A stretch of 64,000 nt of DNA from Arthrobacter sp. MAHUQ-56 (GCF_019710585.1 NZ_JAIFZQ010000004.1:248001-312000), one strand, 5' to 3'. Numbered from the stretch's first letter, positions 45,290 to 54,260 are shown. Numbers and translations: made by a program. Notes: generated by a model from the sequence alone, not told the origin.

Positions 45290-46195
45290 CTATCTTAGCC
45301 CGGCAAACAGGTCCTTCTCCGGGAGTTCGGACGGCACCCGCGAAGAGATCAGGGAGTAGTCCTCCCAAGGCCAGGCGCGTCGCTGCATCTCCGGCGAGAC
45401 GGCAAAGAAGAACCCCAGCGGGTCAACCTGCGTGCGGTGGGCACGCAGCGCGTCGTCGCGCACTTCAAAGAAGTCCCCGCAGTCGATCTGGGTGGTGGTC
45501 GGGTGCGCCGCCGGTGGCGGGGTGTGGCCTTCCGCGTCGGACTCCAGCCATGCCGCCAGCCGCTCCGCGTACGGGGACTGGAGCCCCGCCTCTTCGAGTG
45601 CAAAATGCAGTGCGCGGAAACGCTCCGGGCTGAACGCACGGTCGTAGTAGAGCTTGCTGGGCTCCCAGGGCTCCCCCGCTTCCGGGTAACGCTGGGGGTC
45701 CCCCGCGGCGTCGAAGGCTTCCACCGCAACCCGGTGGGCCATGATGTGGTCCGGGTGGGGGTAGCCACCGTTCTCGTCATAGCTGAGGATGACATGGGGT
45801 TTGAATGAACGGACCAGCCGCACCAACGGCGCGGCCGCCCGGTGCAGGGGCAGGGTTGCGAAGGAGCCGGCCGGAAGGGGCGGCAGCGGGTCGCCCTCCG
45901 GGAGCCCCGAATCTACGAAGCCCAGCCACCGTTGCCGGATGTTGAGGATGGCCGCGGCCTTCTCCATTTCCAGCCGGCGGGCACCGGCCATATCCCGTTT
46001 GGGATGCGGCTCGCCGTCCACTGCCGGATTCTGGATATCGCCACGCGAGCCGTCCGTGCACGTGGCCACGAGGACGTCCACTCCTGCCGCCGCGTACATA
46101 GCCATGGTCGCAGCGCCCTTGCTCGACTCGTCGTCCGGGTGGGCATGGACTGCCAGCAGCCGGAGCGGCACCTGGGGTTTGCTGGACGCTGTCAT
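45290..46195 (-). CDS. mca: Mycothiol S-conjugate amidase
   Basis: 301-aa zinc amidase of the PIG-L/MshB fold. It splits mycothiol-toxin conjugates into glucosaminyl-inositol and a mercapturic acid for export. Zinc ligands are in AVHAHPDDESSKGAATM and GGYPHPDHIMAHRV. The length and C-terminal end favour Mca over the biosynthetic deacetylase MshB, as does synteny with DUF4307 and greA. AGGAGC lies about 8 nt before ATG 46195. The gene diverges from DUF4307 and is diagnostic of a mycothiol-producing actinobacterium. Confidence 0.94.
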   Translation of the reverse strand: MTASSKPQVPLRLLAVHAHPDDESSKGAATMAMYAAAGVDVLVATCTDGSRGDIQNPAVDGEPHPKRDMAGARRLEMEKAAAILNIRQRWLGFVDSGLPEGDPLPPLPAGSFATLPLHRAAAPLVRLVRSFKPHVILSYDENGGYPHPDHIMAHRVAVEAFDAAGDPQRYPEAGEPWEPSKLYYDRAFSPERFRALHFALEEAGLQSPYAERLAAWLESDAEGHTPPPAAHPTTTQIDCGDFFEVRDDALRAHRTQVDPLGFFFAVSPEMQRRAWPWEDYSLISSRVPSELPEKDLFAGLR

Positions 46196-46313
46196 GGCGG
46201 GACTGCTCCTGGTTCTTCTGGACGCGGCTTGTGGCGGCGCCGCGGACGATAACGGTGCGGGCTGGCTTGTACGGCGGCTGCTGGACCCCGCAAAGCGCAG
46301 GCGGAAAGGGCAC

Positions 46314-46319
46314 TAAACT
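46314..46319 (+). promoter_or_regulatory. -10 box of leaderless DUF4307 gene
   Basis: TAAACT ends 6 nt before GTG 46326. Confidence 0.5.
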
Positions 46320-46325
46320 GGTCTG

Positions 46326-46784
46326 GTGACTTCCCCGGACCGGCCGGCCCATCCCGCGCCCGCAGACACTAGCCTAGCCAATCGCTATGGTGCTAAAAAG
46401 CGCAGGCTCACCCCCACTGCAGCCCGCGCGGCTGCAGGCGTTGCACTGGCGGCGGGAATAGGGTTCCTGGCGTGGGTTTCAACATCGAATTCGCTGTCCG
46501 GCGTGACGTTCAAGGACATCGGCTACAGCACCACTGACTCCACGCTGGCGGAAGTGGATTTCCAGGTGACCCGCGAGCCCGCCAAGGCGGTTAAGTGCGC
46601 GGTCAAGGCCTTGGACTCGAAGTTCGCGGTGGTGGGTTGGAAGGTTGTGGACATCCCGCCGTCGGTGGCAGATGGCACGCCCGACGGCGGCCGGACAGTT
46701 GCCCAGCGGGTCACCGTGCGGACGGAGTCAGCGTCCGTATCCGGCGTCGTTGACAGCTGCTGGATCCCCGGGGATGGGCAATAA
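46326..46784 (+). CDS. DUF4307 family membrane protein
   Basis: 152-aa protein with a basic cytoplasmic start (NRYGAKKRRLTPTAARAA), one helix (about 38-57) and an extracytoplasmic DUF4307 domain containing FKDIGYSTTDSTLAEVDFQVTREP, KCAVKALDSKFAVVGW and a late Cys (DSCWIPGDG), so the two cysteines may form a disulfide. Function unknown; always near mca and greA in actinobacteria. The GTG 46326 start has TAAACT 6 nt upstream. greA follows in the same direction with its own promoter. Confidence 0.87.
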   Translation: MTSPDRPAHPAPADTSLANRYGAKKRRLTPTAARAAAGVALAAGIGFLAWVSTSNSLSGVTFKDIGYSTTDSTLAEVDFQVTREPAKAVKCAVKALDSKFAVVGWKVVDIPPSVADGTPDGGRTVAQRVTVRTESASVSGVVDSCWIPGDGQ

Positions 46785-46810
46785 AACCTGTGACGTGCAA
46801 CGCTTCGAGG

Positions 46811-46840
46811 TTGGGTTAACTCCAGAGGATTGACTACAAT
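46811..46840 (+). promoter_or_regulatory. Sigma-70-type promoter of greA
   Basis: TTGGGT (46811-46816) and TACAAT (46835-46840) are separated by 18 bp. Transcription would start near 46847, giving a leader of about 90 nt. Confidence 0.6.
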
Positions 46841-46854
46841 AGGTAGATACCTTC

Positions 46855-46910
46855 ACCCCGCTGAGCTGGTTACTGTTCCACAAGTGGCCACCGTGGCGGG
46901 GTCTTTTGCA
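46855..46910 (+). terminator. Terminator-like hairpin in the greA leader
   Basis: ACCCCGC (46855-46861) pairs with GCGGGGT (46896-46902) and is followed by CTTTTGC. It lies between the promoter and the start codon, so it could act as an attenuator. Confidence 0.5.
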
Positions 46911-46935
46911 TGTAGGACCACTAGAGGAGAAGTCC

Positions 46936-47430
46936 GTGTCTACCACCAACAGCGCATCTGCAGCCTGGCTCACGCAGGAGGCTTTTGACCGCCTGAAGGC
47001 AGAGCTGGACCACCTTTCCGGCGCTGGCCGGGCGGAGATCGTCCAGAAGATTGAAGCAGCCCGGCAAGAGGGGGACCTCAAGGAAAATGGGGGCTACCAC
47101 GCTGCCAAGGAGGAACAGGGCAAGATTGAGGCCCGCATCCGCCAGCTGACGGCACTCCTTCGCGACGCACACGTGGGTGAGGCCCCGGCCGATGACGGCA
47201 TCGTGGAGCCCGGCATGATCGTGGTGGCCAGGATCGCCGGCGACGAAGAGACCTTCCTGCTCGGCTCCCGTGAAATTGCGGGCGGTTCGGACCTGGACGT
47301 GTTCAGCGAGAAGTCCCCGCTTGGTGCTGCCATTCTCGGCCACAAGGAGGGCGACACCCTCAGCTACGTGGCGCCCAACGGCAAGGACATCAAGGTGGAG
47401 ATCCTCTCCGCCAAGCCCTACACGGGCTAG
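46936..47430 (+). CDS. greA: Transcript cleavage factor GreA
   Basis: 164-aa elongation factor that enters the RNA polymerase secondary channel and stimulates cleavage of backtracked RNA. The N-terminal coiled coil spans roughly residues 12-80 with the acidic tip region QEGDLKENGGYHAAKEEQ; the C-terminal FKBP-like domain includes LLGSREIAGGSDLDVFSEKSPLGAAILGHKEGD. GTG 46936 is chosen over ATG 46906 because AGAGGAGA lies about 6 nt upstream. A terminator-like hairpin in its leader may attenuate its expression. It is followed by a strong terminator. Confidence 0.96.
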   Translation: MSTTNSASAAWLTQEAFDRLKAELDHLSGAGRAEIVQKIEAARQEGDLKENGGYHAAKEEQGKIEARIRQLTALLRDAHVGEAPADDGIVEPGMIVVARIAGDEETFLLGSREIAGGSDLDVFSEKSPLGAAILGHKEGDTLSYVAPNGKDIKVEILSAKPYTG

Positions 47431-47444
47431 CACCAGCGCAACGC

Positions 47445-47480
47445 AAACGGCGGCCTCCCTGGCAGGGACGGCCGCCGTTT
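47445..47480. terminator. Terminator between greA and rhomboid gene
   Basis: A continuous 16-bp stem (47445-47460 region with 47464-47480) ends in a T tract on the greA strand. Confidence 0.88.
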
Positions 47481-47521
47481 TCGCTTTAATCCCGGCGTGT
47501 GCGGCGCACCTGCATCCCGCG

Positions 47522-48139
47522 TCAGTATCCCCTGGCTGCCGGTACGTGGCGTGGACGAAGAAGAAGCGCTGCCACCACTCCCCCGGCAGCACCGCCGAGG
47601 TGGGCCTGCCAGCTGATGTATCCTGCCACGAACGGCAGGACGCCCAGCAGGATGCTCCCGTAGCCCATGAAGAGGACCACGGCGAGCAGGATCTGCCGCC
47701 AGCTGCGGTTGAAGAAGCCCCGCACCAGGAGGAACGAGAAAAGCCCGAAGACCAGGCCTGAAGCGCCCACGGTCACGCCGTCGCCGATCAACCACACGGT
47801 GAGCCCGCTGCCCAGCCAGCTGAAGGCCAGGGCGGTCAGGAACACCCGGAGCCCGGAGAGGAACACCAGGAAGCCGAAGATGATCAGCGGCAGGCTGTTG
47901 GAGAGCAGGTGGTTCAGGTTCGCGTGCAGGAGCGGGAAAGTGAAGATATCCAGCAGCCCGTCCGCGCTCCTGGGCCGCAGCCCGAATGTCCGGTTGAGCG
48001 CACCCAGCATCAGGCTGTTGGCCAGCTCGAGGACAAAGAGCAAAGCCACGAACCCGCCCAGTACCAGCAACCCGCCCCTGGCCCGGGAGGCGACGGCCTG
48101 CCGTTCCGGACGGCGCCCGTTACCCATCGGTCCGGCCAT
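47522..48139 (-). CDS. Rhomboid family intramembrane serine protease
   Basis: 205-aa, six-helix rhomboid. The catalytic serine is in TVGASGLVFGLFSF (GxSG) and the catalytic histidine in SWQAHLGGAAGGVVAALLL; the LLHANLNHLLSNSLPL segment supplies the oxyanion-side His/Asn residues. It should cleave membrane-spanning substrates within the bilayer. AGGAA lies 6 nt before ATG 48139. It sits downstream of ilvA on the same strand (8-bp gap), probably in one transcript. Its substrate is unknown. Confidence 0.92.
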   Translation of the reverse strand: MAGPMGNGRRPERQAVASRARGGLLVLGGFVALLFVLELANSLMLGALNRTFGLRPRSADGLLDIFTFPLLHANLNHLLSNSLPLIIFGFLVFLSGLRVFLTALAFSWLGSGLTVWLIGDGVTVGASGLVFGLFSFLLVRGFFNRSWRQILLAVVLFMGYGSILLGVLPFVAGYISWQAHLGGAAGGVVAALLLRPRHVPAARGY

Positions 48140-48147
48140 GGCCGTTC

Positions 48148-49386
48148 CTAGTGCACAACGATCGGCTGGAAGCCCTCGGCGCGGAGCGCGCTGAGGACCT
48201 GTTCGCCGTGCTGGTGGCCCTTGGTTTCCAGGTTCACGGTGATGGAGACGTCTCCCATGCTGATCGAGCCGCCCACCCTGGTGTGGTCAAGTCCGGTGAC
48301 GTTGGCGTCGTTTTCGGCGATGATGCGGGCGATCGTGGCCAGCGAACCGGGACGGTCATCGAGCATCATCCGCACGGTCATGTAGCGGCCTGCTGCGGAG
48401 AGGCCGCGCTGGATGACCTTGAGCATCAGCATCGGGTCGATGTTGCCGCCGGAGAGCACCACCGCGGTGGTGCCGGGGTTCTCGATCTTGCCGTCCATTA
48501 AGGCGGCCACGCCGACGGCGCCGGCAGGCTCCACCACCATCTTGGCCCGCTCGAGCAGGAAGATCAGCGCGCGGGCCAGCGAGTCCTCACTGACGGTCAC
48601 AACATCGTCGACGAGTTCCCGGATGATGCTGAACGGCAGCTGCCCCGGGCGTCCGACGGCGATGCCGTCCGCCATGGTGGACACCTTTTTCAAGGGCACC
48701 AGCGCGTCTGCCGCCAGTGACGGCGGGTAGGCGGCGGCGTTTTCGGCCTGCACACCGATGATGCGGATCTCCCGGCCCAGTTCCCTTGCCCGTGCCTTGA
48801 TGGCGACGGCGACCCCAGCCAGGAGCCCGCCGCCGCCAACCCCCATCAGGACGGTGTCCACGTTGGGCACCTGCTCGAGGATCTCCAGCCCCAGCGTGCC
48901 CTGGCCCGCCACGACGTCAACGTTGTCGAAGGGGTGGACGAACACCGTTCCCGTCTCGTTGCTGTAGCGCTGGGCTTCAGCCAGCGCCTCGTCCACGTTG
49001 TGGCCGTGCAGGACCACTTCAGCGCCGTGGCTGCGGGTTGCGGCAAGCTTGGGCAGCGCCACACCCAGCGGCATGTAGATGCGGGCCTTGATGCCCAGGC
49101 TCTTCGCGGCGACGGCGACACCTTGCGCATGGTTGCCGGCGGAAGCTGCCACCACCCCGCGCTTTTTCTCTTCCGGCGACAGGCGTGCCATCCGCACGTA
49201 GGCCCCGCGGACTTTGAACGAACCGGCACGCTGCAGGTTTTCGCATTTGAAGTAGACGTCCCCGCCCACCATGTTTCCCAGCGCCCGCGATGACTCAACG
49301 GGCGTACGCGCAATAATCCCGTCAAGCAGCTTCTGCGCCTCCAGGACATCGTCCAGTGTGACGGGAAGGGTTTCAAGGATTTTCAC
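48148..49386 (-). CDS. ilvA: Threonine ammonia-lyase
   Basis: 412-aa PLP enzyme converting threonine to 2-oxobutanoate, the first step to isoleucine. The PLP lysine is in GSFKVRGAYVRM; the glycine-rich phosphate loop is in GVGGGGLLAGVAVA; the C-terminal 75 residues form a single ACT-like domain (DDRPGSLATIARIIAENDANVTGLDH). This compact layout resembles TdcB-type or short IlvA enzymes common in actinobacteria. GTG 49386 begins three bases after the stop of the AI-2E gene, and its GAGGAG ribosome-binding site is inside that gene, so the two are coupled. Confidence 0.94.
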   Translation of the reverse strand: MKILETLPVTLDDVLEAQKLLDGIIARTPVESSRALGNMVGGDVYFKCENLQRAGSFKVRGAYVRMARLSPEEKKRGVVAASAGNHAQGVAVAAKSLGIKARIYMPLGVALPKLAATRSHGAEVVLHGHNVDEALAEAQRYSNETGTVFVHPFDNVDVVAGQGTLGLEILEQVPNVDTVLMGVGGGGLLAGVAVAIKARARELGREIRIIGVQAENAAAYPPSLAADALVPLKKVSTMADGIAVGRPGQLPFSIIRELVDDVVTVSEDSLARALIFLLERAKMVVEPAGAVGVAALMDGKIENPGTTAVVLSGGNIDPMLMLKVIQRGLSAAGRYMTVRMMLDDRPGSLATIARIIAENDANVTGLDHTRVGGSISMGDVSITVNLETKGHQHGEQVLSALRAEGFQPIVVH

Positions 49387-49389
49387 GGA

Positions 49390-50712
49390 CTATTCTCCTC
49401 TGGGTTCGGCCCCGTTGCCCGGTCGGGAGGCGGTGCGGGCATCGCGGTGTTCAGTTGTGGTGCCGGCCCGGTCGTTCTCGATGTCGGATGCGGCCGGCGG
49501 TTCAACGTCCTCAATGGTGTTGTCCGGGCCGGCTCCGGCCGTAACGGGCTTTCCGGCAATTACCGGCACCTGTTCATGTTCCCACGTTCTCGCGGCGATG
49601 TAGCGAACGGCCGAGTTTGCTACGGCCAGGATGGGCACGGAGAACAGCGCGCCCGGGATGCCGGCGAGGTAGGAGCCCGCCGCCACGCTCAGGATCACGG
49701 CAACGGGATGGAGCGAGACCGCCTTGCCCATGACCAACGGCTGCAGGATGTGTCCCTCAAGCTGCTGGACCAGCAGCACGATTCCCAGCATGATCAGCGC
49801 GTTGACCGGACCGTTGGCCACCAGTGCCAGCAGCACGGCCACGACGCCGGTGACCAGGGCGCCCACCACCGGGATGAAGGAGCCGAGGAAGACCAGGACG
49901 CCCAGGGGCAGCGCCAGGGGAACGCCGATGATCGCAGCACCCACACCGATACCGATGGCGTCGACAGCTGCGACGAACATCTGGATGCGGGCATAACTGA
50001 CCATTGATGCCCAGCCCTTGCGGCCAGCGCCAAAGGCCGCCGCCCGGGCTTTCCGGGGAAGCAGCCGGACCAGGAAGGCCCAGATCCGGTCCCCTTCAAG
50101 GAGGAAGAAGATCAGGATGAAGAGCGCCAGGAGCATTCCGGCCGCGAAGTGTCCGGCGGTGCTGCCGAAGGACAGGGCGCCGCTGAGGATGCTGCTGCTG
50201 TTGTTCTGCAGCGCATCGCTGGCTTCCTTCACGTACTGGTCGATCTGGGCTGCGGTCAGGTGGAGCGGGCCGGCCGACAGCCAGTCCTGGACCTGGCGCA
50301 CGCCTTCAAGCGCCTGGGACCAGAGCTCGCCAAAGCCGACGATGAGTTGCCGCCCGACCAGCGCCAGCGCCCCTGCGATCACCCCGATGAAACCAAGGAC
50401 GGTCACAGCCACGGCCAGGCCGGCGGGCAGACCGCGCCGCTTCAGCCACGCGGTGACCGGGCTCAGCAGCCCGGCAAGGAGCGCGGCCACCATCACCGGG
50501 ATGAGCAGGAGGGTGACGTGGCTGAGCAGCCACACCAGGGTTCCGGCCATCAGGAGGATCAGCCCCAGGCGCCAGGACCAGGACGCGGCAATGCGCACGC
50601 CGTAGGGGATGTCCTTGTCGAGTTCACGGTCCGTCAGGACCCGCAGCGGCGCAGCGGATACCTGCGCGGAAGATTGCCTTGCCTGGGTAACGTCGTCCTC
50701 GTTTGGCCTCAT
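49390..50712 (-). CDS. AI-2E family transporter
   Basis: 440-aa multi-pass protein of the AI-2 exporter (UPF0118/TqsA-like) family, with about eight helices. Paired N-terminal helices (SWRLGLILLMAGTLVWLLSHV, LIPVMVAALLAGLLSPV) precede an extracytoplasmic loop, and the conserved C-terminal part has LALPLGVLVFLGSFIPVVGALVTG and QQLEGHILQPLVMGKAVSLHPVAVIL. The true cargo is unproven; the family includes Na+/H+ antiporters and AI-2 exporters. The cytosolic tail is polar. GGAAG precedes ATG 50712. It is the first gene of an AI-2E-ilvA-rhomboid string. Confidence 0.9.
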   Translation of the reverse strand: MRPNEDDVTQARQSSAQVSAAPLRVLTDRELDKDIPYGVRIAASWSWRLGLILLMAGTLVWLLSHVTLLLIPVMVAALLAGLLSPVTAWLKRRGLPAGLAVAVTVLGFIGVIAGALALVGRQLIVGFGELWSQALEGVRQVQDWLSAGPLHLTAAQIDQYVKEASDALQNNSSSILSGALSFGSTAGHFAAGMLLALFILIFFLLEGDRIWAFLVRLLPRKARAAAFGAGRKGWASMVSYARIQMFVAAVDAIGIGVGAAIIGVPLALPLGVLVFLGSFIPVVGALVTGVVAVLLALVANGPVNALIMLGIVLLVQQLEGHILQPLVMGKAVSLHPVAVILSVAAGSYLAGIPGALFSVPILAVANSAVRYIAARTWEHEQVPVIAGKPVTAGAGPDNTIEDVEPPAASDIENDRAGTTTEHRDARTASRPGNGAEPRGE

Positions 50713-50748
50713 ATGCCAATACTTCCGCAGCCGTCCGCTAATGGGAAA

Positions 50749-51711
50749 CTAGCGGCGGCCGGTGGCGGGCACGTAATCGATCCCCCATTCCATGCTGAAC
50801 GACTCCCCCGCCGGCAGCCACCTCAGCCCGTCACCGGAGTTGAACGCGTTCGCCGGCCCGGTCATCGGCTCCACGGCAACGGCACGGGTGCGGCCGGGAT
50901 AGACCGTGCTCACGTAGATATGGACGTAACGGCAGGATTCGTCCTGCCACAAGGCCACCTGGCTGCCGTCTGCGGCAGCCAGCACGTGCCGGGCCTTGCC
51001 GGCCTCGTATCGAAGATCCGTGAGGGCAACGTCAATGGCCAGGTCGGCGACGCGCCCGCCCGAACGGAAATCTGCGTCGCCCTCGACCGGCGCTGAACTG
51101 CGGGGAATCAGCCGCTCGTCGGTTACGAGACGGGTGCCGGCAGCAACCGTCAGGACCAGATCCTCAACGGGGGTGTCCCCCAGCCGCAGGTAGGGGTGGG
51201 CGCCCAGGACAAACGGTGCCGGCGCCGCCGAGTCGTTTGCCAGGGTTTGCCGGACCCTCAGGCCCAGGTCTTCGGTCAGTTGGTAGTCCACGCGGTGCCG
51301 GGCGAGGAACGGGTAGCCATGCTGCGGAAAAATAGTGGCTTCCAGCGACACCGAATGCTCCGACTGCCCGAGCGGCGTGTAGCCGGTGTTCCGCAGGAGG
51401 CCGTGGCTGGCGTTGTTGCGGCTGACTTCAGTGATATCCAGTTGCTGCTTCTTGCCGTCCAGCAACCACTGCCCGTCCTCCACCCTGTTGGCCCACGGTG
51501 CCATCGTGATGCCGGCCCCGCCGGGCGGGATCTCGTCATCGCCGTAGGTCTCGGTGAGCAGGACCCCGGCGCGGCTGAATGAGCGGAGCCCGGCGGCGAG
51601 TTCGGTGACCACTGCCACGGCATCTCCGCGGCGAAGCTCGTATTGGCGGCCCGTCGCGCAGGTCCGGGGGCTGGCAGGGGCTGGAATTTCCGGGTTGGAA
51701 GACACTGTCAT
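50749..51711 (-). CDS. Aldose 1-epimerase family protein
   Basis: 320-aa galactose-mutarotase-fold protein. The catalytic His and Glu fall in NNASHGLLRNTGY and VAVEPMTGPANAFNSG; an additional family His is in VLGAHPYLRLG. ATG 51711 has AAGG 4 nt upstream and is preferred to an ATG at 51753. It diverges from galT-galK, which fits a role in converting beta- to alpha-galactose ahead of galactokinase. Related members act on glucose-6-phosphate, so substrate assignment leans on context. Confidence 0.9.
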   Translation of the reverse strand: MTVSSNPEIPAPASPRTCATGRQYELRRGDAVAVVTELAAGLRSFSRAGVLLTETYGDDEIPPGGAGITMAPWANRVEDGQWLLDGKKQQLDITEVSRNNASHGLLRNTGYTPLGQSEHSVSLEATIFPQHGYPFLARHRVDYQLTEDLGLRVRQTLANDSAAPAPFVLGAHPYLRLGDTPVEDLVLTVAAGTRLVTDERLIPRSSAPVEGDADFRSGGRVADLAIDVALTDLRYEAGKARHVLAAADGSQVALWQDESCRYVHIYVSTVYPGRTRAVAVEPMTGPANAFNSGDGLRWLPAGESFSMEWGIDYVPATGRR

Positions 51712-51757
51712 GCGCCTTACCGTACAACGGGGAGCGCCGCTCCTCCACCACACCCGC

Positions 51758-51795
51758 TTGTTACTTTTTGTTGTTAACTATTCATTATTGATCGT
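51758..51795. promoter_or_regulatory. AT-rich promoter/operator region of galT-galK
   Basis: An unusually AT-rich 40 bp carries two direct TTGTTA repeats (51758-51763 and 51771-51776, 13 bp apart) between the divergent epimerase and galT genes. They are candidate -35 or repressor-binding elements for the galactose genes. Confidence 0.4.
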
Positions 51796-51813
51796 TTGTG
51801 GGAAGATTTCCCC

Positions 51814-52971
51814 ATGACAGGGATCACCAGTACTACACTCTCGGACGGCCGCGAGCTGATCTATTTCGACGACGCCGGCAGCACTGCTTCCCGCGCCGCC
51901 CACCTGACGACGGACCACCGCGGCCTGCCGCCACGGGGTGAACCGGGCGAGATCCGTTTCGATGCGTTGACGGACGAGTGGGTTGCCGTCGCCGCGCACC
52001 GCCAGACCCGCACCCACCTTCCGCCGGCGGACCAGTGCCCGATTTGCCCCACCACTCCCGGCAACGCATCGGAAATCCCCGCAGGGGACTATGACGTCGT
52101 CGTGTTCGAAAACCGCTTCCCCTCCCTTGGCCCGGCCCTGGGTCCGGTCCCCGCGGACCCGGCGTGGGGAACGAAGGGACCCGCCTATGGCCGCTGCGAA
52201 GTGGTCTCCTTCACCCCGGAGCACACGGGGTCCTTCAGCGGCCTGAGCCCGGAACGGTCCCGCACGGTGATCGAAGCCTGGGCCCAGCGCACAGAGGCGC
52301 TGAGCGCCATGGCGGGGATCAAGCAGGTGTTCCCCTTCGAGAACCGCGGCGCGGATATCGGGGTCACGCTGCACCACCCGCACGGGCAGATCTACGCCTA
52401 CCCCTACGTCACGCCCCGCGCCGGCGTCCTGGGTGCAGCGGCCCGGAAGTACTACGACTCGAAGGATGGCAAGGAAACCCTGACCGGCTCCCTGCTGCGG
52501 GCCGAACGCGAGGACGGCAGCAGGATGGTCCTGGAAGGTGCGAATTTCAGCGCGTACGTCCCCTTCGCAGCCCGCTGGCCCCTGGAAATCCACCTGGTGC
52601 CGCACCGCCACGTCCCGGACCTCGCCGCACTGGACGGCGAGGAGAAGGACGAACTCGCGCACCTATACCTTGATTTGCTCAAGCGCGTCGACGCCCTCTA
52701 CCCCACCCCTACCCCGTACATTTCCGCCTGGCACCAGGCGCCCCTGGATGATGCCCTCCGGCCGGCCGGCTACCTTCACCTGCAGCTGACGTCTCCCCGC
52801 CGTGCCGCCGATAAGCTGAAGTACCTCGCCGGTTCGGAAGCAGCAATGGGCGCGTTCATCAACGACACCACGCCGGAAAGCGTGGCGGAGCGGCTGCGCA
52901 ATGTCGCCGTACCGCCGTCGTCCCAGCCTGTCCCCGCCCTGGCGGCCGCACCCGAAGGAGCCCCCGCATGA
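51814..52971 (+). CDS. galT: Galactose-1-phosphate uridylyltransferase
   Basis: 385-aa HIT-superfamily enzyme of the Leloir pathway exchanging UMP between UDP-glucose and galactose-1-phosphate. The active-site HPH triad is in HHPHGQIYAYPY; a zinc-type CPICPTTPG motif and the ENRFPSLGPA segment support the assignment. ATG 51814 has GGGAAG about 8 nt upstream, better than ATG 51796. It overlaps galK by four bases (ATGA). The C-terminus is Pro/Ala-rich. Confidence 0.96.
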   Translation: MTGITSTTLSDGRELIYFDDAGSTASRAAHLTTDHRGLPPRGEPGEIRFDALTDEWVAVAAHRQTRTHLPPADQCPICPTTPGNASEIPAGDYDVVVFENRFPSLGPALGPVPADPAWGTKGPAYGRCEVVSFTPEHTGSFSGLSPERSRTVIEAWAQRTEALSAMAGIKQVFPFENRGADIGVTLHHPHGQIYAYPYVTPRAGVLGAAARKYYDSKDGKETLTGSLLRAEREDGSRMVLEGANFSAYVPFAARWPLEIHLVPHRHVPDLAALDGEEKDELAHLYLDLLKRVDALYPTPTPYISAWHQAPLDDALRPAGYLHLQLTSPRRAADKLKYLAGSEAAMGAFINDTTPESVAERLRNVAVPPSSQPVPALAAAPEGAPA

Positions 52972-54155
52972 GCAAAGCCCCCAGTCCCGGCGCCGGTCCC
53001 GCCCCGGCCGGCACCGACGAGCTGACCGATCGCTTCAGCCGCGAGTTCGGCGGCCGGCCCGACGGCGTCTGGCAGGCCCCCGGCCGGGTAAACCTCATCG
53101 GGGAACATACCGACTACAACGAGGGATTCGTCCTTCCCTTCGCCATCGACCGCACGGCGCGCGTTGCGGTCGCAGCCCGCCCGGACTCCACCGTCCGCCT
53201 GCTGTCCACCTACGGGGACCACGGTGTCGTCACCGCCTCGGTGGAGTCGCTGCAGCCTGGAACCGCCAAGGGCTGGACCAAGTACCCCCTCGGCGTCATG
53301 TGGGCCTTGCGCGAACGCGGCATCGATATCCCCGGCGTGGACCTCCTGCTGGACTCCAACGTACCGCTGGGCGCCGGCCTGTCCTCGTCGCACGCCATCG
53401 AGTGCGCCGTCATCTCCGCACTGAACGACCTCACCGGCGCCGGGCTGGAAGCGGAGGACATGGTCCTGGCCACCCAGCGGGCCGAAAACGACTTCGTCGG
53501 TGCGCCCACGGGCATCATGGACCAGTCAGCGTCCCTGCGGGGATCCAGAGGGCACGCAGTCTTCCTGGACTGCCGGAACCAGGAGGCCACCCTGGTTCCG
53601 TTCGAGACCGAACCGGCCGGGCTGGTGCTGCTGGTCATCGACACGAAGGTTTCACACTCCCATTCCGACGGCGGTTACGCTTCCCGCCGGGCCTCGTGCG
53701 AACTCGGCGCCGAGGTACTTGGCGTCAAGGCGCTCCGTGACGTGGAGGTGGGTGATCTCGAGGAGGCGGCCGGGCTGCTTGACGAGGTCACGTTCCGCCG
53801 GGTGCGCCACGTCGTTACGGAAAACGACCGGGTACTCCAGACGGTGGAGCTGCTGGGCCGCCAGGGCCCCTCAGCCATCGGCCCCTTGCTGGACGCCAGC
53901 CACGCCTCCATGCGCGACGACTTCGAAATCTCCTGCCCGGAACTGGACCTGGCCGTGGACACCGCCCGGGCCAGCGGCGCCATCGGCGCCCGGATGACGG
54001 GAGGCGGCTTCGGCGGGGCAGCCATCGCGCTCACTCCGGTGGATGCCGAACAAAAGGTCCGCGACGCCGTCGCCAAGGCTTTCGCCGACGCCGGATTTGC
54101 CGCGCCGGACATCTTCACCGTCTCCCCTGCCGCGGGAGCCATGCGCATCGCCTAG
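52968..54155 (+). CDS. galK: Galactokinase
   Basis: 395-aa GHMP kinase phosphorylating alpha-galactose. Motif I PGRVNLIGEHTDYNEGFVLP is the galactokinase signature, motif II is PLGAGLSSSHAIECAV and motif III ARMTGGGFGGAAIAL. The Leloir pair galT-galK is translationally coupled. galE is not in the window. A strong terminator follows and separates it from the convergent Bax-inhibitor gene. Confidence 0.97.
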   Translation: MSKAPSPGAGPAPAGTDELTDRFSREFGGRPDGVWQAPGRVNLIGEHTDYNEGFVLPFAIDRTARVAVAARPDSTVRLLSTYGDHGVVTASVESLQPGTAKGWTKYPLGVMWALRERGIDIPGVDLLLDSNVPLGAGLSSSHAIECAVISALNDLTGAGLEAEDMVLATQRAENDFVGAPTGIMDQSASLRGSRGHAVFLDCRNQEATLVPFETEPAGLVLLVIDTKVSHSHSDGGYASRRASCELGAEVLGVKALRDVEVGDLEEAAGLLDEVTFRRVRHVVTENDRVLQTVELLGRQGPSAIGPLLDASHASMRDDFEISCPELDLAVDTARASGAIGARMTGGGFGGAAIALTPVDAEQKVRDAVAKAFADAGFAAPDIFTVSPAAGAMRIA

Positions 54156-54190
54156 GTGCGCCTGCTCCTTGCCGCCGGCAGCACTTAAAG

Positions 54191-54225
54191 ACTGTGGGCC
54201 CCACCAGCTTGGTGGGGCCCACAGT
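54191..54225. terminator. Terminator between galK and Bax-inhibitor gene
   Basis: A 15-bp perfect stem (54191-54205 with 54211-54225, loop AGCTT) is followed by TGTTTGATTT on the plus strand. Confidence 0.9.
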
Positions 54226-54260
54226 TGTTTGATTTACGACGGCGGGAGCTGCCGCAGTGC

